A DNA stretch of 64,000 nucleotides from NCBI GenBank assembly GCA_951799445.1, contig OX637289.1, positions 46,910,264 through 46,974,263 of the forward strand. The letters run 5' to 3'. This document shows positions 35,494-48,911 of this stretch, piece after piece (within the stretch, counting starts at the first letter, position 1; every line of letters starts with the position of its first letter). The notes under the pieces were generated by a model. The model saw only the letters and a list, made by a program, of their open reading frames with translations. It was not told the DNA's origin and searched no databases. The position numbers and the translations under genes are program-made. The DNA is from Pseudisothecium myosuroides. Its lineage: Eukaryota; Streptophyta; Bryopsida; Hypnales; Lembophyllaceae.

Positions 35494-37186
35494 AGTAGAA
35501 CTTTACTTTAATGACCATTAGAAGTTGAAGACTGTACCTTGATAGTTTTAATGATTGGCAATATTTATTGTGTTGTAGTTGCTAGGCTTTGAAGACTTTA
35601 AGCATTTGATTATGGTATATGCAACATCTGAAATTCTTAAGGATTTTAAGATTTAATCTTTTTTTTTTTGGAAAGCTTGTAAAGATATGATCCATTGATT
35701 GTAAAAGTTTACTAATTGTGTTATTAGAGGTTGTTTTATTGAATGATGTCATTTACTACGTTGATTTCCAACCAATGTCAAGTCTTGCAAGAACTTTGGC
35801 ATGCCAATGTAAGCTAAATGACGGATTAGTAGGTCTTCAAGTTTCCTAGACACTTTTTCTATTTTACAATGAGTTCATCTTAGATTTGATTCTCTAATAA
35901 GTGAAATTTGTTTGATGGTCCATTGATATAGTTCTTAAAACTACTGTAGTGATAAAAAACAGATCTAGGTCCAAATTTGAGAGAGGAAGGGTGGTTGAAA
36001 AAAAAACAAGCTTATAGAAGGGCAATTACATACTATAGTATACTAGTTTCCATCATGCAATAAAGGTGTACCAAATGTTTGAATTGTACATACTACTTTT
36101 GTATAAAATATTTCCATCAAAATTTGTACTAGAATATCCTTTTGTCTTTACCAAAGCTAATTCAAGACCATAAGAAGTTCAAGATAATTCCATCTCTAAA
36201 ATTTGTATTCAATTCAAATAAACCATATTATTAATGATATAATTCAATTGAAGCTATATTGTGAATGATATAATTTTAGATGAAGCCATATTTTACGTTA
36301 CCAAAATTAGCGAAGAGCATTATATGAGTTGGTCCAAAGATAAACCAAAGTGAACAAAAAAAGTTTACAAATGACCTACTCAAATTGGCTCCAACAACAT
36401 AAGTCCAAACTTAGGCACATTGGTCCTTTAAATGTTAACTAAAAATATTCTAAAAATGTAGGGGATTCACCTCTGGTCCCTTCATTGATGAATGAAAAAT
36501 AATGTCTAGATGTAGTAGTTGCATTTTAGAAAAAAGAAAGAATTGTTGATTTGCTTTTGTTGGCCACTTTATCCTCAAACCAGTTTTGAAGAGAAAATTA
36601 TATAGGAGCTTCTTTAATTTCTAATTCTTTCCAATTTGTACTATGCCAAAGCACCTCTTGATCACTTGTAATGTTTCAATTGATTGCTTTGTATGAATGA
36701 AATTTCATTCCCAAAGAAATTAAGGGGGATCTAACATACACTAGTGGAAATCTTACTTTTGGTGATAAGTGGTTTCTTGTGAATTGTAGCACTCCAATTT
36801 GATGCAAGTGATTAAGTGGACAATGTTGTAGAAAATGATTGTAGCTAGATATTCATGCCTATTGATTTAGGATCTGTGAAAAGTTTTCCACCTACCATTA
36901 ATGAGTTTCAAAAAGAGTTTAGAAATATGTATTACATACCTCTCTATTTGTCTCCTAAAAGGCCTCATGGCTACACATTCTCCATATGGTAAGCAAGAGC
37001 ATTAATGAGTGAATCAATGATTTTTTTGTCTTGAATGACATATTAGAGACTAGAGCCTTTGATAGGAGTCTTCTAAACATTTTTTTGAAAACACTTTGCT
37101 TATATTTGAAGACCTTTCAAGGCATCATGTCATTCTTCACATGTATGTGTAACATAAATAATTAATATTGAGAACTTCTTTTCATC
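35494..37186. other. AT-rich gene-free stretch
   Basis: No motif or complete element recognised; short AT-rich frames only. Confidence 0.4.
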
Positions 37187-37188
37187 TA

Positions 37189-37758
37189 CTCCCTTTGTTC
37201 CACTAAAACTCCAAAAAGCGTCCCCACAAGGGATTAACTATATTTTTAGTCCTTGTGCCAATGATACATGCATTTAAAAACCAACAATCCATCCCTTATA
37301 TTTATGCAAAATCTCCAACTTAGGTGCCGTCATTTAGGCACCCAAAATCCATGCAGAAAGTATTATATTTGAATATAGTTTGTAAATGCTGCGAGCTCCG
37401 TCATTCTCAATGATTTAAAGGTTGGTGGCAACAATCGGATTCTAAAAACATCTATCCCAACCTAAATACCCGCAAGAAAGAAACCTGGCCTACTTCGTGA
37501 ACAAATCTTCATAGAGCCGAAGTGGTCACCAAACCCATTGTTTACACTGCTATCTGAGGAAGTACAACAAGTACAAGGTGCTTTATATGGGCAAGGCCAA
37601 GCATTCTAAGACAAGAGTGTTCCCTAATTTCCTGACTTGCCCCCACAAGGTCGTTCAACATGGCCAATGGTTACTCAATTGTCAAAATCATAAAATAAAA
37701 CTTTCTAGTGGGACAAGAATTGTGCCTAATTTGGAGGGTTTTAGTGGGACAAAGGGAG
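37189..37758. mobile_element. Stowaway-like (Tc1/mariner) MITE
   Basis: CTCCCTTTGTTCCACTAAAA at the left and, inverted, CTCCCTTTGTCCCACTAAAA at the right, bounded by TA on each side (37187-37188, 37759-37760). The CTCCCT start and TA duplication are diagnostic of Stowaway elements. At 570 bp it is longer than most. An interior patch (37430-37670) has higher GC and may be captured sequence, but I cannot name it. Confidence 0.8.
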
Positions 37759-38084
37759 TAATCTTTTTGTTTGTGATGCAAAAATTCACGTGGAATAAAA
37801 GTGTAGCCATAAATATAAGCATTCAAGTGGAGTATATCAATGCAATAAGATCTGCTTAGCATTTCATATGCAATGAGAATCAATATTTTTTGGGATCTTC
37901 GTACAGCTGGATAGACTATAAGATTGTTGGTAGTCTTCATTTTTTTAGAGTATATTATTAAATTTGAAAATTTAACATATGGCTCTCACTTGATTGCTAC
38001 CATCATTCAATTTCCATCTTTTTTTAAAAGATTTTCAAATATTTAGGTTGCATGATATGAACCTAATGTAAATCCTTATCAAAT

Positions 38085-39555
38085 CACTACTAGAGACATA
38101 GTGACTGAAACAACTAAAGTTTAACTAAAAACTATTGATTTTTCAGTCATTTTAGAGGCTTTGTTTAGGGAAAAATGTAACTAAAATGTTTTTTTTTTTT
38201 TTGTTTAAGACAAGTCTAAAAAATTATATTTAATTATTGCTTGGATTTTTTAGGCAGTATAAAAAGTTATTTTCTTAAAACTTCCCATTACTCAGGCAAG
38301 CGTCGCCAAGGGGTTTTGAACCTTGAACCTTGTGGTTGAGGTCCAAATCTCTTAAACATTGCATCATGCAAAGTTCTAAGTGTTTATATGGCATGTAAAA
38401 ATTTATAAATTTAGTTTTTTCAATTGTTTTTCATTTGCTTTGTAAAGTCAACAGACTTTGGAGGCCATTTGAACATAGTAGAACACTATTTATAAAAAAA
38501 TTGAACTAAAAAAGTTGTAAAATCAAACTAAATTTCATTTTCAAAAATCCGTTTGACATTTGGAGCCTCTAATGAAAAGTTATAGACAAATTTCAGAGAG
38601 GATGTTTGAAAATGTAAAAAAAAAATGTCCCTTCCACCCCCTTTGAACTTTGCCCATAACTTTTGATTGGAGGCTCAAAATTTCAAACGGATTTTTGAAA
38701 ATGAAAGTTAACTTGATTTTCCAACTTTTTTAGAATCAATTTTTTTGAAATTTTTTTTCTACTATGCCAAAATGATTGCCAAATTCTACTGACTTTAAAA
38801 ACTACCGAATTATAAAAAATTAAGTTAAATAAAAAAATCTACAAGGAACATAAATTTCAACTGTGGTGTTTGAAATAATGCCCAAATGAGGAAAATTTAT
38901 TAATTTCTAATGCTTGTAAATAAAAATTGTATGCTTATATGCCTTTCAACTTTTGGAATTACGTCAACAATCTTGTTGAAAGTATGTATAAAAAATTTCA
39001 AATCCATTGGATCCAGTTGTCAAGGCTACCCAAAATTGCCCGTTGCTAAAAAAATGACTTTTTTAAACATAAATTTTTTAATTGCAACTTGATATGAATT
39101 AGTTTGAAATTTTTTAAGCATTATGCTAGTAGTGAAAGACACCTTGAATAAAAATTTCATAAGAATTGTATTCAACATATATATATTGCACTTGAAAGGA
39201 CCTGCCTAAAAGTAAAAAATGGATTCAAATTATGCCCTAGGGCCTTAAGGGTTATTCAACATCAATGTGCCGACTTTGCCCTAATGCTACAGTACAAGAA
39301 CATTTCAAATCTTTTAAAATTCTATGAATGTATTATGTAGATTCCAAAAGATTCCAAAAGATTTAAAAAAGATTTTAGATTCCCGATAATTTTGTTGATT
39401 TGGTTATTGCACTACTCAGATCAACAAAAAAATAGGTGCCATTTTGTTGATTTTCACAGAAAGTTCAAAAATTAGTGGAAATGGTCATTCTAGTGCCCCC
39501 AACAATAGAAATCAATTGATTTTCCACTTGATTTGATCATGGTTTTCTAGTAGTG
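38085..39555. mobile_element. Non-autonomous CACTA element
   Basis: CACTACTAGA starts the element and TCTAGTAGTG ends it, with a 3-bp AAT duplication on each side (38082-38084, 39556-39558). CACTA ends and 3-bp duplications define the En/Spm superfamily. 1471 bp with no transposase. A foldback arm pair (about 38459-38775) of the AAAAGTTATAGACAAATTT family is inserted within. Confidence 0.75.
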
Positions 39556-39925
39556 AATTGGCTAATTTTCAACAAGTACCAATCATCTCATTCCAATAGA
39601 ATTGTTGTTGAGAATCTACAGTAAGATTAGAGAAGACAAGAGGTTTGCAGTTCACATGATAGTACCTTTGTGGTATGAGGGTGTATTTAACGGTGGTGCC
39701 ATTCATAAAATTTTGTACTTTCAGGTAATTTGTCATCACATAAATGATGCCATTTGCTTCTCTTTGCTTCTACATAGAATTTAGGATGAAATTAGAACTT
39801 TTAGACAACCATAATGAGAATCTTTTTCATTATTTATAAAGAGGTTTTCCTATGATTATAGTGATCATATGGAAGTCTCTCCATGGTATATATGGGTGAG
39901 CCTCCTATGATAATGTGACTATAGG

Positions 39926-40669
39926 GAGGCCTAGATGAATGCAAAAAACACCTATACTATTTTGCGTCACACCTTGTGTACTGATTTGTTTTTTGGCCAT
40001 AACATTTGTGTTTTGGCTCCAAATGACTCAAGATTTATATTTAAGGTATTTATGACTATTATACACCTTGTCTAATTTTTTTGTAATTTCCAAAAATATT
40101 TTATAGTCCAAAAATAGGCCCCAATTTTATATCACACTTGCCAATTTGGAGGTTTTTGGTACTATTTAGTACCCCAAAAAACGAATTTCAAAATCAAATC
40201 TAGAGGGAATGGTCTTCTAGTAGGGTTGTAGCTATTATCCAAAGGAGCTCTAAAACTAATTAATTGTATGTGGTGTGAAAGTCCACTAAGTACGCTTCTT
40301 TCTGCTTCCATTGTGTAATGTATAAAATATTATTTTGAAGTTTTTTGGGTGAATCACCATCTCCATAGAGGTCTTACAAATGGAAATTTTTTATTTCATG
40401 TATTTGCTTTTTTTCTATTTTTAACTAATCAAAACATCAAAATATCCATTTTCTTGAGATTTGGCAGTTTTCTAGTTCTCCTGCTTTGAAAATTTTTCTA
40501 CACATTTCCTTTGGTGGTTACCTTCATCTTAAAGGTGTATACATTATCCATGTTTTTAAAAAAAATTGATTTTTTTTTTCTAATTTTAAAGTATTCTAGA
40601 AAAAAAATCATGAGTATTGTCAAAACGCAATAAAATTGGTAGGTGTTTCTTTGCATTCACTCACCTCTC
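39926..40669. mobile_element. TIR element family C, copy 2
   Basis: Direct-orientation copy of 8287-9006: TTTTTTGGCCATAACATTT, TTGGAGGTTTTTGGTACTAT and TTTTCTTGAGATTTGGCAG match closely. The ends are decayed (GAATGCAAAAAACACCTATA and inverted GAATGCAAAGAAACACCTAC). Confidence 0.7.
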
Positions 40670-42805
40670 CATGAATTATGGGTAAGATTTTCTTAATGAT
40701 GTTGTCAATAAAAAACTTTTGAAGCAATCTAAATTTTCTAATAAAATTTTATGATATAGAGATTTCTCATGAATTTTTAGAATATCGTTGCACGATATTG
40801 CCTTTGTGTGCTTGTTGTTCAATGTATTGGAGTTTTTTTTATTTCTTTAGCATTGAAATTTGACTTTTCTTGTGGTTTGTGCTTATGCTTGAAACTGCAG
40901 TCATAGACAATGAAGATAATGTACACCAAAATTATTGACTTTAAGAGTGGTCAATCTATAGCATGCAAAGCCAACCGATTATTTGAATTTCTACTATTTT
41001 AGGATCACTTCGTAAGTGATCTCATTTCATAAATTTGATTAGAAGACTGTTAAATGTGTTTAACATTCTTGAGTATAGTGTCGTGTTTTTTTTTTGAATA
41101 GGTTGCCAAATAAGAGTTATTTATAGCAAAATCATGTCAAATTAGAGCAAAGCAAGCGAAATTTAAAGTTTGGCATACTCTCAAAGAGTGTTGAAAAGTA
41201 TTTTCAACAAGGAATCTTTGTAATGTTATATGAGCATATGAATAGCTGTGCATTATCTACTTGTAATTAAGAGTAATAGAAGATTAGAAGGAGTTCTAAA
41301 AGGTTTGGAATGACAAATGCAAGGGCTTTCCCAAAATAGTAGACAAATGATGGTAAACGTGTATTTCAAAGGGATGATCATGGATGACAAGTTAATAATG
41401 GTGGCAAATTACAGTGAAAACAAGTTGGTACTACCATTGACGTCGAGATTTTTTCTAACATGGCAAAGGACTTGTTGATGTTTCTAGGATCTTCCGCAAA
41501 AACATTGATTGCTACATCAACTTTGTTGACCCATTTTCACTACGGGTAAGTCTGCAAAAATTATTGCAGTCTTGGATAAAATATTTTTTAGAGAAAAAAA
41601 AAAGGGGGACGGGCAGCCACTGGGTAGACTTTGGGGAAAAAAGAAGATGTGGCATGCCATGTTTGTATAGGATTTTGGTGCTTTACATGTTCTATATTTT
41701 TTTGGTGACGTCAAGATGTTTGTGGAGATTTAGTCTGAAACATTACAACATCTTTAGAAATGTAGCCTGAGATGTTACAACGTATTTGGAGATGTAATTA
41801 GAGATGTTAGGACATCTACGGAGATTGTAGGAAGTTTTGAGAGACATAACTTGAAGCAAGATCGTCTTCATCTCTATGCAAATGTGAACTTCTACCTTAT
41901 GTTGTCTAATGTGCATTTCATTCACGTATATTCATTGGAAGTTAAGATGTTCAAGAAGCAATGCAAGACGTCTTCTTATATGTCTAGCAGCCTAAGATAT
42001 GATTTGATGCTATGTTTACAACGATATGAACGTCCATCGCATTACAGATTTTATATATGTCATACACAACAACAAATACTAAAAACGTATGTAGTCACTG
42101 TTATTATCTTTTCAGTCTGAACACATGACGTCTCATTGTGGATTTTAGACAATGCAAATGAATGTGAATTGGCACATAAACATAGAACCGGACAAAAGGT
42201 TTGAAAAAAGCAGTTAGTGCATTCTTTGGAGAGAAACAATGCGATGAACTATATTTGCACTACTAATAAGAAAGTTTTGCAGTGATGTCAAATGCATGTC
42301 ACACTCAATATCGGACACCACTACCTTTGTTCCCCGATGAATGTCTGGAAGACACTGGTACTCCTTAGGGAAAGATAGAGGTGGACAATCCCCTCTATCT
42401 TCCTGACATCTTGCCAAAGGTTTACGTGTTGTTCCACAGAATTGTAATTCTTGCATTTTACATACCCCACATGGTTTGTCTTCCCTCCTACCACCCCACT
42501 TGTATAAAGAGCTCATCTTCTATTCTTTACATACTCACATGAAGTGCTTTTTGAAGCTATGTAACATAGTTCCCAAATATGGTGTACGATGTATGACATG
42601 TAGTATTGGACATTATGAAATGTACATGTGCATTATGTAGGACACATGTGACTATTCATATTAACATCATGCCAATTAGTGCATTCAATCATATAAACGT
42701 CAAACGTGACATCATTTTTGTTCTCTTAAATCATACTAAACCATTGTAAGAGGTATTCATGATGAATGTGGACGTCTACACTAACGCGCAAGACTTCTAG
42801 ACGTA
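40670..42805. other. Gene-free stretch with GATGTTA-type short repeats
   Basis: Around 41740-41830 the phrase GATGTTACAACRT recurs several times. Bases 42400-42530 match the right outer arm of the foldback family (CCCACATGGTTTG, CCTCCTACCACCCCA), so a truncated copy ends there. No gene. Confidence 0.45.
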
Positions 42806-42809
42806 TAAT

Positions 42810-43725
42810 TCCTAAACTCCTAAGGCATTTTTTTGATCAAAAAACAGTTAAAACTACCATTTCTATTACAAAGTGCATAAAACTTTAGAAAATGTTTGTT
42901 TTGCATATCTAACCATTGGATCTTGCACTAGACTAGTATAAAAATGTGTGGAAGAAATTTCAAAAACTTTGACTGGATGGATTGCAATATATTTGCAATT
43001 GAAGAAATCTGGGGTTTTTTGCACCTTGCCTAAATAGATTTTTTAAGGCTTTGAATCTTCATAGCTTAAATTTTTTGCACTACACATTTTGAATTTCTAA
43101 TTTTTTATGTTGAATGATTGAGTTGAAAGGCTAGGAAAAAAATTCAAAAGAAAAACACTTAATTTTTTTATTCATTAAAAATTATTAAATAGAAGTAGGT
43201 TCAAGATTGAAGGAAAAACTAAACCTTCAATAGCTCAAAGATGGAATTGGAAATCACTAATTCCAATGGTAAGATTATTCTAGCAAGCTAACTAAAGCTA
43301 GTACAACTTTTTTTTGACAAATTGTGAAAATTGCATTCAAAAATGAATCCTACAAGTTATTTTTTCAAGAAGATGCTTAAATTGCCCGAACAAGATTGTC
43401 CGTAACTTTCTCATCACTAATTTAAATAGAATGAATTAAATCTTTTCATATAGGCAAAAAAAATTCCTATAAGAAATAAAATTTTGAAATTTTGATTTTG
43501 ATTTTTGTGATTTCTTTTGAGCTGCCCAATAAACTCCATTTTGGGCTTCGGGTGGCATAACTTTTGCAAACTAGGCACCAATTGAAATAAAAATTATATT
43601 TCTGGAAAGTTAATGTAATTTCTTATCTTTACAAAGAGTTTCAAAAAATCATCACACAAATTGAGAGCGTAGGAGCCTACCCAAATTCCATTTTGTCCCT
43701 CGAGGGGTCAATGGGAGTTTAGAAG
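42810..43725. mobile_element. Family B TTAA-type element, inverted diverged copy
   Basis: The right edge is followed by TTAA (43726-43729), with an inverted end CTTCTAAACTCCCATTG; the left end is TCCTAAACTCCTAAGG after TAAT. Read on the minus strand, the interior follows the order of the copies at 59118 and 60292 (a TCCCTCGAGGGG-like start, a GCTGCCC patch, ACTAGTCTAGTGCAAGATCC near the end). At 916 bp it is close to the 924-932 bp of those copies. Confidence 0.6.
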
Positions 43726-45138
43726 TTAAGTTGACATCTCAAAAACGTTTGAACGTTTGAGTTGACCTCTTCAAAGACAATATTAAAATTCTTAAATAGC
43801 ATAGAACTATGCTGACTAGTCATATCACATCATCCTTATTGGATGCCATACATGTTACCTTTCTTGAGGCCACGTCAAGTGTCACTTCAGATGCCATGTC
43901 ATGGATGGGGATGGATGAAAAAAAATCCTACAAGGCTTTCCGCACACACGTGGCACTCAAGTGATAGCCACTTGGCGAGCTTTTAGTACCCCGTTGACTC
44001 ATGTTTTTTTGGATGTTTGGTCAAAAACATATTGATGTCCAATGAGATTTTTAACATTTTTTGTATGTCTCCAACATTTTTAACATTTTGGACATCTACA
44101 TAGACATTTCAAGAAATCACATAGGACGTCCGTACGTCAAATCCAGCAATAAGAAAAAACATTGTTTTCTTCTAGTGACAACTCTAGATGAAACCAACAT
44201 TAGGAGTCATTTAATTTGCTACCCTCTCAAAGTAGAAGACAATGGCATTGTAACAAATTTGTCAAGCTTCGTCACCTTTTCTAATGTGCGCAAAAAGATT
44301 ATGGGTTCTAACCAATCCAATATTCCAAATGACTTAACAACCTAATGAAAATTGTAACCTTAGAGCAAATGCTTCATCTATAACTTTGATTCTAGCTATC
44401 CAAGCATAGGGAAGATGTCCTCAAATCAACAAATGTGGAGTGACAGTTTGGAGGCTCATTGTACGATAGTGATACAAAAAAAATTTCAAGTGCTTAGGTT
44501 AATTTAGGACTAGAACTATATTAAACCAACATAAAGAAGTGTAAGGTAGTCTGCTCTAAATCAGTGTTTTTATTTTGGCGATTTTGTACAAAATTGCACC
44601 AAATTTTATGGCTTGGCACCATGCCTATAGAAAAAAAATGTTACTAAAAATGTGGAAAATCGCCAGAAAACTTCAAATAAGAAAAAAATCTTGGATGAAA
44701 CCGCCATATTTTGGATGACAACTGAATTATGGATATGTGATATGTGCTAATATGATATTTTCTATCCAACATGTGGATGAATGTTGAAGTTTGGAGCACC
44801 ACTATAACATTCAATATCGCCACTATGGCACTTCATTAAAAATGGAAAAAAAACACTGTTCTAAATGCAACCATGCTTTAATAGCAATCATGACATAGGG
44901 GTACATTTTGCGTTCTTCAATGTACCAATGGTGTACGCTTCAAGAGGTGGTCGCTTTTAGTGACCACTGTGTTTCAACTTCAAAAATTCGTAACTAAATT
45001 CACAAAGGTCCAAAAATTATGAAATAGGTTGGGTGAGATCCCAATTCCATTTTTCTTCCTACAAAATTTTATTGAAAAGTGTTATTGTAGAATTACCTCA
45101 CTTTGAATTGCAATCCATTTGTGCAATGTGCTTTAAAA
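43726..45138. repeat. Gene-free DNA with dispersed repeat
   Basis: Bases 44885-45075 are the partner of the repeat at 21755-21955. The remainder shows no gene. Confidence 0.5.
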
Positions 45139-45762
45139 GTGAGAAGACAACTCTTTATATGCACATGGAGTGGTAGGATGTAGAACAATCCATGTGGGAT
45201 TTGTAAATTAGAATTTGTAGTTTCTCAACTACCACTCATAGTTAAGTCAAAACTAGAAATTGTGTTAAAAGTAGAATTTCAGACCTCATTTAGGCATAGT
45301 AGAATAATTTTTTTCAAAAAACTTTGAACTAGAAAAAGTTGGTAAATGACAATAAGTTTCACCTCCAAAAATCCGTTTGGGATTTTGAATCTCCAATCAA
45401 AAGTTATAGACAAATTTTGGAGAGGATTTTTAATGGACATTTTCTTTTAACACTTTTAAAAATACATTCCAAACCCTCTCCGAAATTTGTCCATAACTTT
45501 TGATTGGAGATTCAAAATTCCAAACGGATTTTTGGAGGTGAAACTTATTGTCATTTACCAACTTTTTCTAGTTCAAAGTTTTTTGAGAAAAGTTATTTTA
45601 CTATGCCTAAATGAGGTCTGAAATTCTACTTTTAACACAATTTTTTATTTTTGACTTAACTATGAGTGCATGAGAACCTACAAATTCTAATTTTCTTATC
45701 CCACATGAGTTGCTCTACCTCCTACCACCCCATGTGTATATATAGAGTTGTCTTTCCTCTTG
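45139..45762. mobile_element. Long foldback element (about 287-bp arms)
   Basis: Left arm 45139-45425 and right arm 45475-45762 are near-perfect inverted copies around a 49-bp spacer. Matching blocks include GACAACTCT, TGGTAGGA, CAGACCTCATTTAGGCATAG, AAAAATCCGTTTGG and AACTTTTGATTGGAG. A transcript would fold into a long, almost perfect hairpin. Related copies or arms occur at 34120-34300, 38459-38775, 42400-42530 and 62600-63140. Confidence 0.85.
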
Positions 45763-46038
45763 GAAAACCAAAATAAATTATTGATTGCAATGATTAATAA
45801 TACATTAGTGTATCACTCATTGGATTTTTGGCCACCATCTTTCACTACAAATATTTGTTGATTTGTATGTCTAGTCCTAAAATTAAGAAAAGAAAATGGA
45901 ACATATCACAATGGACAGTCACTATCCCGGTACTGAAGCCTACATTAAATATGTGGGGATGAAAGTTGTGGATGAGGACTCCAGAGAGGAAAAGGCAGCC
46001 TCTCTGAAGGCTATTGAATGTTATGGAGCATCAACTAC
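45763..46038. other. Spacer with short open patch
   Basis: A plus frame beginning near 45909 (MDSHYPGTEAYIKYVGMKVV and on to about 46060) looks mildly protein-like but matches no family I know and overlaps the end of the minus-strand pseudogene. Not claimed as a gene. Confidence 0.25.
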
Positions 46039-47545
46039 TCAACTCGGAATAAGACATTTGTAAGATACTGGTTCCTTCAGGATATGCTGGATCAGTGTGT
46101 GGTCACGAGCAGCTCCTGCATAACGCAGTTGTGTGACTTGCCTGTTTGCTGACAAGGCTGCCTCCTGCAAGAGCAACATGCGCATAATCGTCTCCATTAG
46201 ATGGAATTTAAAACTTAAGAACTGCTTACTGCTATAATAATGACAGGAATAACAGAAGAAGAGTAGATTTTGATATTACATGAAGTAGTTGAACGACTAT
46301 GGACGCAAGTTCCACAGAATGAAATGCAGAGCCAATTTACAAAGTGAGCATCAAAAACTGAATAACAGAGAGAAAGCTGCACTTTGAGTCATGGCCCCTG
46401 AACATGAGCAGGCCTCCTGGTTTGATCAACCGCATTGCCATAGAAATTAAATTTCTGTACTTCGTTGTCGCACGTTGCAAAACTTACAAAGAGACAAGGC
46501 AGAGGATTAAAAAAACGGTCAATGAGCCTGATCCAGTCTTTTCCATTGACCCGACATACGAACAAGTCATGTATTCGTACCCTTCCTTGGACTTATTAGC
46601 AAGTGGAGTAAGCATAATTTGGCTAAATGTCTTTAGTCATTGATCTTTGAATGAAATGGGGTTGTCTATTGTCAGTAATAGTGGTCTACAACCTCCCTCT
46701 TTGAAATTGCATAGAAAATTCATAGTGATAACAATTTGACCTCAGACTTGGCTCTAGCACCCCAAAGATCTCTCCACAACTCGATACATCTCCCCCAAAT
46801 CACCCCAGAATATGTTACATGCATAAAGTGACGTAAAAAGCACCATCTACCTTTATAGGTTACTTCCATTCGCCAACAAATAGAGTACTATTAGAGAGGT
46901 TTTGACGAAAGTAGGATAAACTTCTAGGATCTGTAACCCCAAGAACCAGACCACATATTTGACATCTGTACTTCAAGCCTATTCAATACTACTTCGTATT
47001 TGGTCTAGCAATAAATTTGCCATTACAAGAATGATAAGACCCATGAATAATTATGTACCTTGCAGTTAGGAGCAACCTTTGGCGGGTCTAAAACCACAAT
47101 ATCCCACTTCATCCCACTTCCAAGTGTTGATTTCATATATTTTCCTACATCTGCTTTCACAAACTTAATCAAGTTTGCATCTATCTAGTTCAATGATGCA
47201 TTGGCTTTTGCAAGTTCCAAAGCAGACAAGCAGTCATCCACACCTGTTACAAAAGGGCACCAAAGAGAAGAGGATACAAATCACAATCAAATGTCATCTC
47301 CATGGTTATTCATTGCTAGCACATCAATCCAAGACATTGATATAGATCTATCTGCTTATTAATTGTATGTAAGGCACCCCCTGAAGCAGTATTCGATGCA
47401 AAACCACCACTGGAGCAACACAAATCTAGCGCAGCAGATCTGTTTGAACAGAGTAACAATTGGTTGTTATGTCGATCAACATAGAATCTTGTCTTTGGGC
47501 CACCTAAAATATTGGACGCCATTCTCTACTACCCGCAAAACCTCT
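46039..47545 (-). pseudogene. RlmI-type SAM-dependent rRNA methyltransferase pseudogene
   Basis: Three minus-strand pieces match the COG1092/RlmI family of class I methyltransferases. 47545-47316 gives GGPKTRFYVDRHNNQLLL and ALDLCCSSGGFASNTASGGA, the SAM-binding motif I, but with a frameshift between ENGVQYF and this part. 47243-47059, with GT/AG edges, gives KWDIVVLDPPKVAP (motif IV DPPK) but has an in-frame TAG after ALELAKANASLN. 46164-46039, after a TTGCAG acceptor, gives RQVTQLRYAGAARDHTLIQH, the family's C-terminal RxGAAxDH block. The exons between (YRNLNALA region) are not found. It lies 1.4 kb downstream of the histidine kinase, on the same strand. Confidence 0.75.
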
Positions 47546-48911
47546 CACAACTAAATTCCAAATGGTCAACTATTGAAACATAGCTTGCAAGGTTAACAAT
47601 GCTCTAAAGTTCATTTTTCCTTTTGCTCATATTTAAGCACTCTTAACTTGTAAGTGCGCAAATGGCTGTTGAAGTTGACAAAATCATTTAGGAAGCTTTT
47701 GAGGTAAATAGCACAATGTACCTCTAAAATGAAGAAATCATACCCGAAAATTTGGAACAGAAGAAATATGTTTTTGTATGTTTTGAAAGTTATTATAAGC
47801 TTCTATTTTTAGCTTTAGGAGTTAAGGCATACACACAGCTTTCATTAACTCTTCTTGGACCCGCATTCGTGGGATTGACCAAGTTCAGACCATTTCCCTA
47901 AGACTAAGCACTATCCTCTTCCTTATAGCTTGATAGCTTTAATAATTACTGCTACAACAGCAATAGGCAAAAACTGATCAAGATTACAAAAAAACATGAG
48001 TTCTTGGTGTAGATAAAACATAAACGGATATGAGAAGAATTAGTCCAAGTACCTCAAAGTCATCCATTCCATCGAGATCAGTATCAAATGAAGAGTCCTT
48101 CGAAGCATCAACTTGCAAGCCCTCTTCCTTAACCCTTAAACGACGGGCTCATAACCGTGGAAATCATCTGTTTTGTCACCGTGTGGATTCTTGGATTAAA
48201 ATAATGCAAAAGCACTCACTGGAAGTCAAGCTACTGTAGATTATCTTCCCTTTCCCCACAAAATTTGGAGGATGAATAGTTGCACTTCTGTCCTACACAA
48301 GAGATTCTCTTGTCATTCATCGGCCTCAAAACGTCCACCGCATCGTTCAAGGGTTAAATGCCTAGACCACGCTCGTGAAGATCGTATACCGTATTAATTG
48401 AAAACATCACACTTCAGCTAGATCATAGACCTCTGGCTGAAGGTTTTCAGGAACAACCAAACAATGCTTCAACAATCATTATGCTTCAATGAGCTCTGAG
48501 TGAGGACTCCACAAACAGTGAGATAAACAATGCCGCCATAGTGGACCCAGAATCCATACATCTTTCAGTACACCAACAATGCGCCATGTGAAATTCATCC
48601 ACAATTTTCAGACAGAATCCACCACTTCACGCACATATAATGAATGTGTGATTCAAAATTTCTGTTAGGAATTTGCAAGCTACTGTACTGTACACTGGAA
48701 AGACCAGGTTAGACACAACTATCCAACAACACCACATGCTCCCCAAGATTGTCTACACTATACTAAAGGCAGGACACTGCTCTACAAATTGAACATCACT
48801 GCGAGAACAAATGCTTCGGATCAAGGACTCCAAACTGTGGGCTCTCTAGGTGATCGAAAAGACGCCTTCGTCTCACAAAAGATCTCTTTCACTGCTACAA
48901 TTTGATGACGT
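47546..48911. other. Region between methyltransferase remnant and kinase
   Basis: One minus-strand patch at about 48050-48150 reads RRLRVKEEGLQVDASKDSSF and DTDLDGMDDFE, then a plausible donor. It could be a lost exon of an unknown gene, but a TGA lies two codons upstream. Nothing else is supported. Confidence 0.3.

Noticed and set aside
46404..46643. Plus-strand 79-residue frame
   Set aside because: No recognised family, and it lies within the span of the minus-strand methyltransferase pseudogene. Left unassigned.
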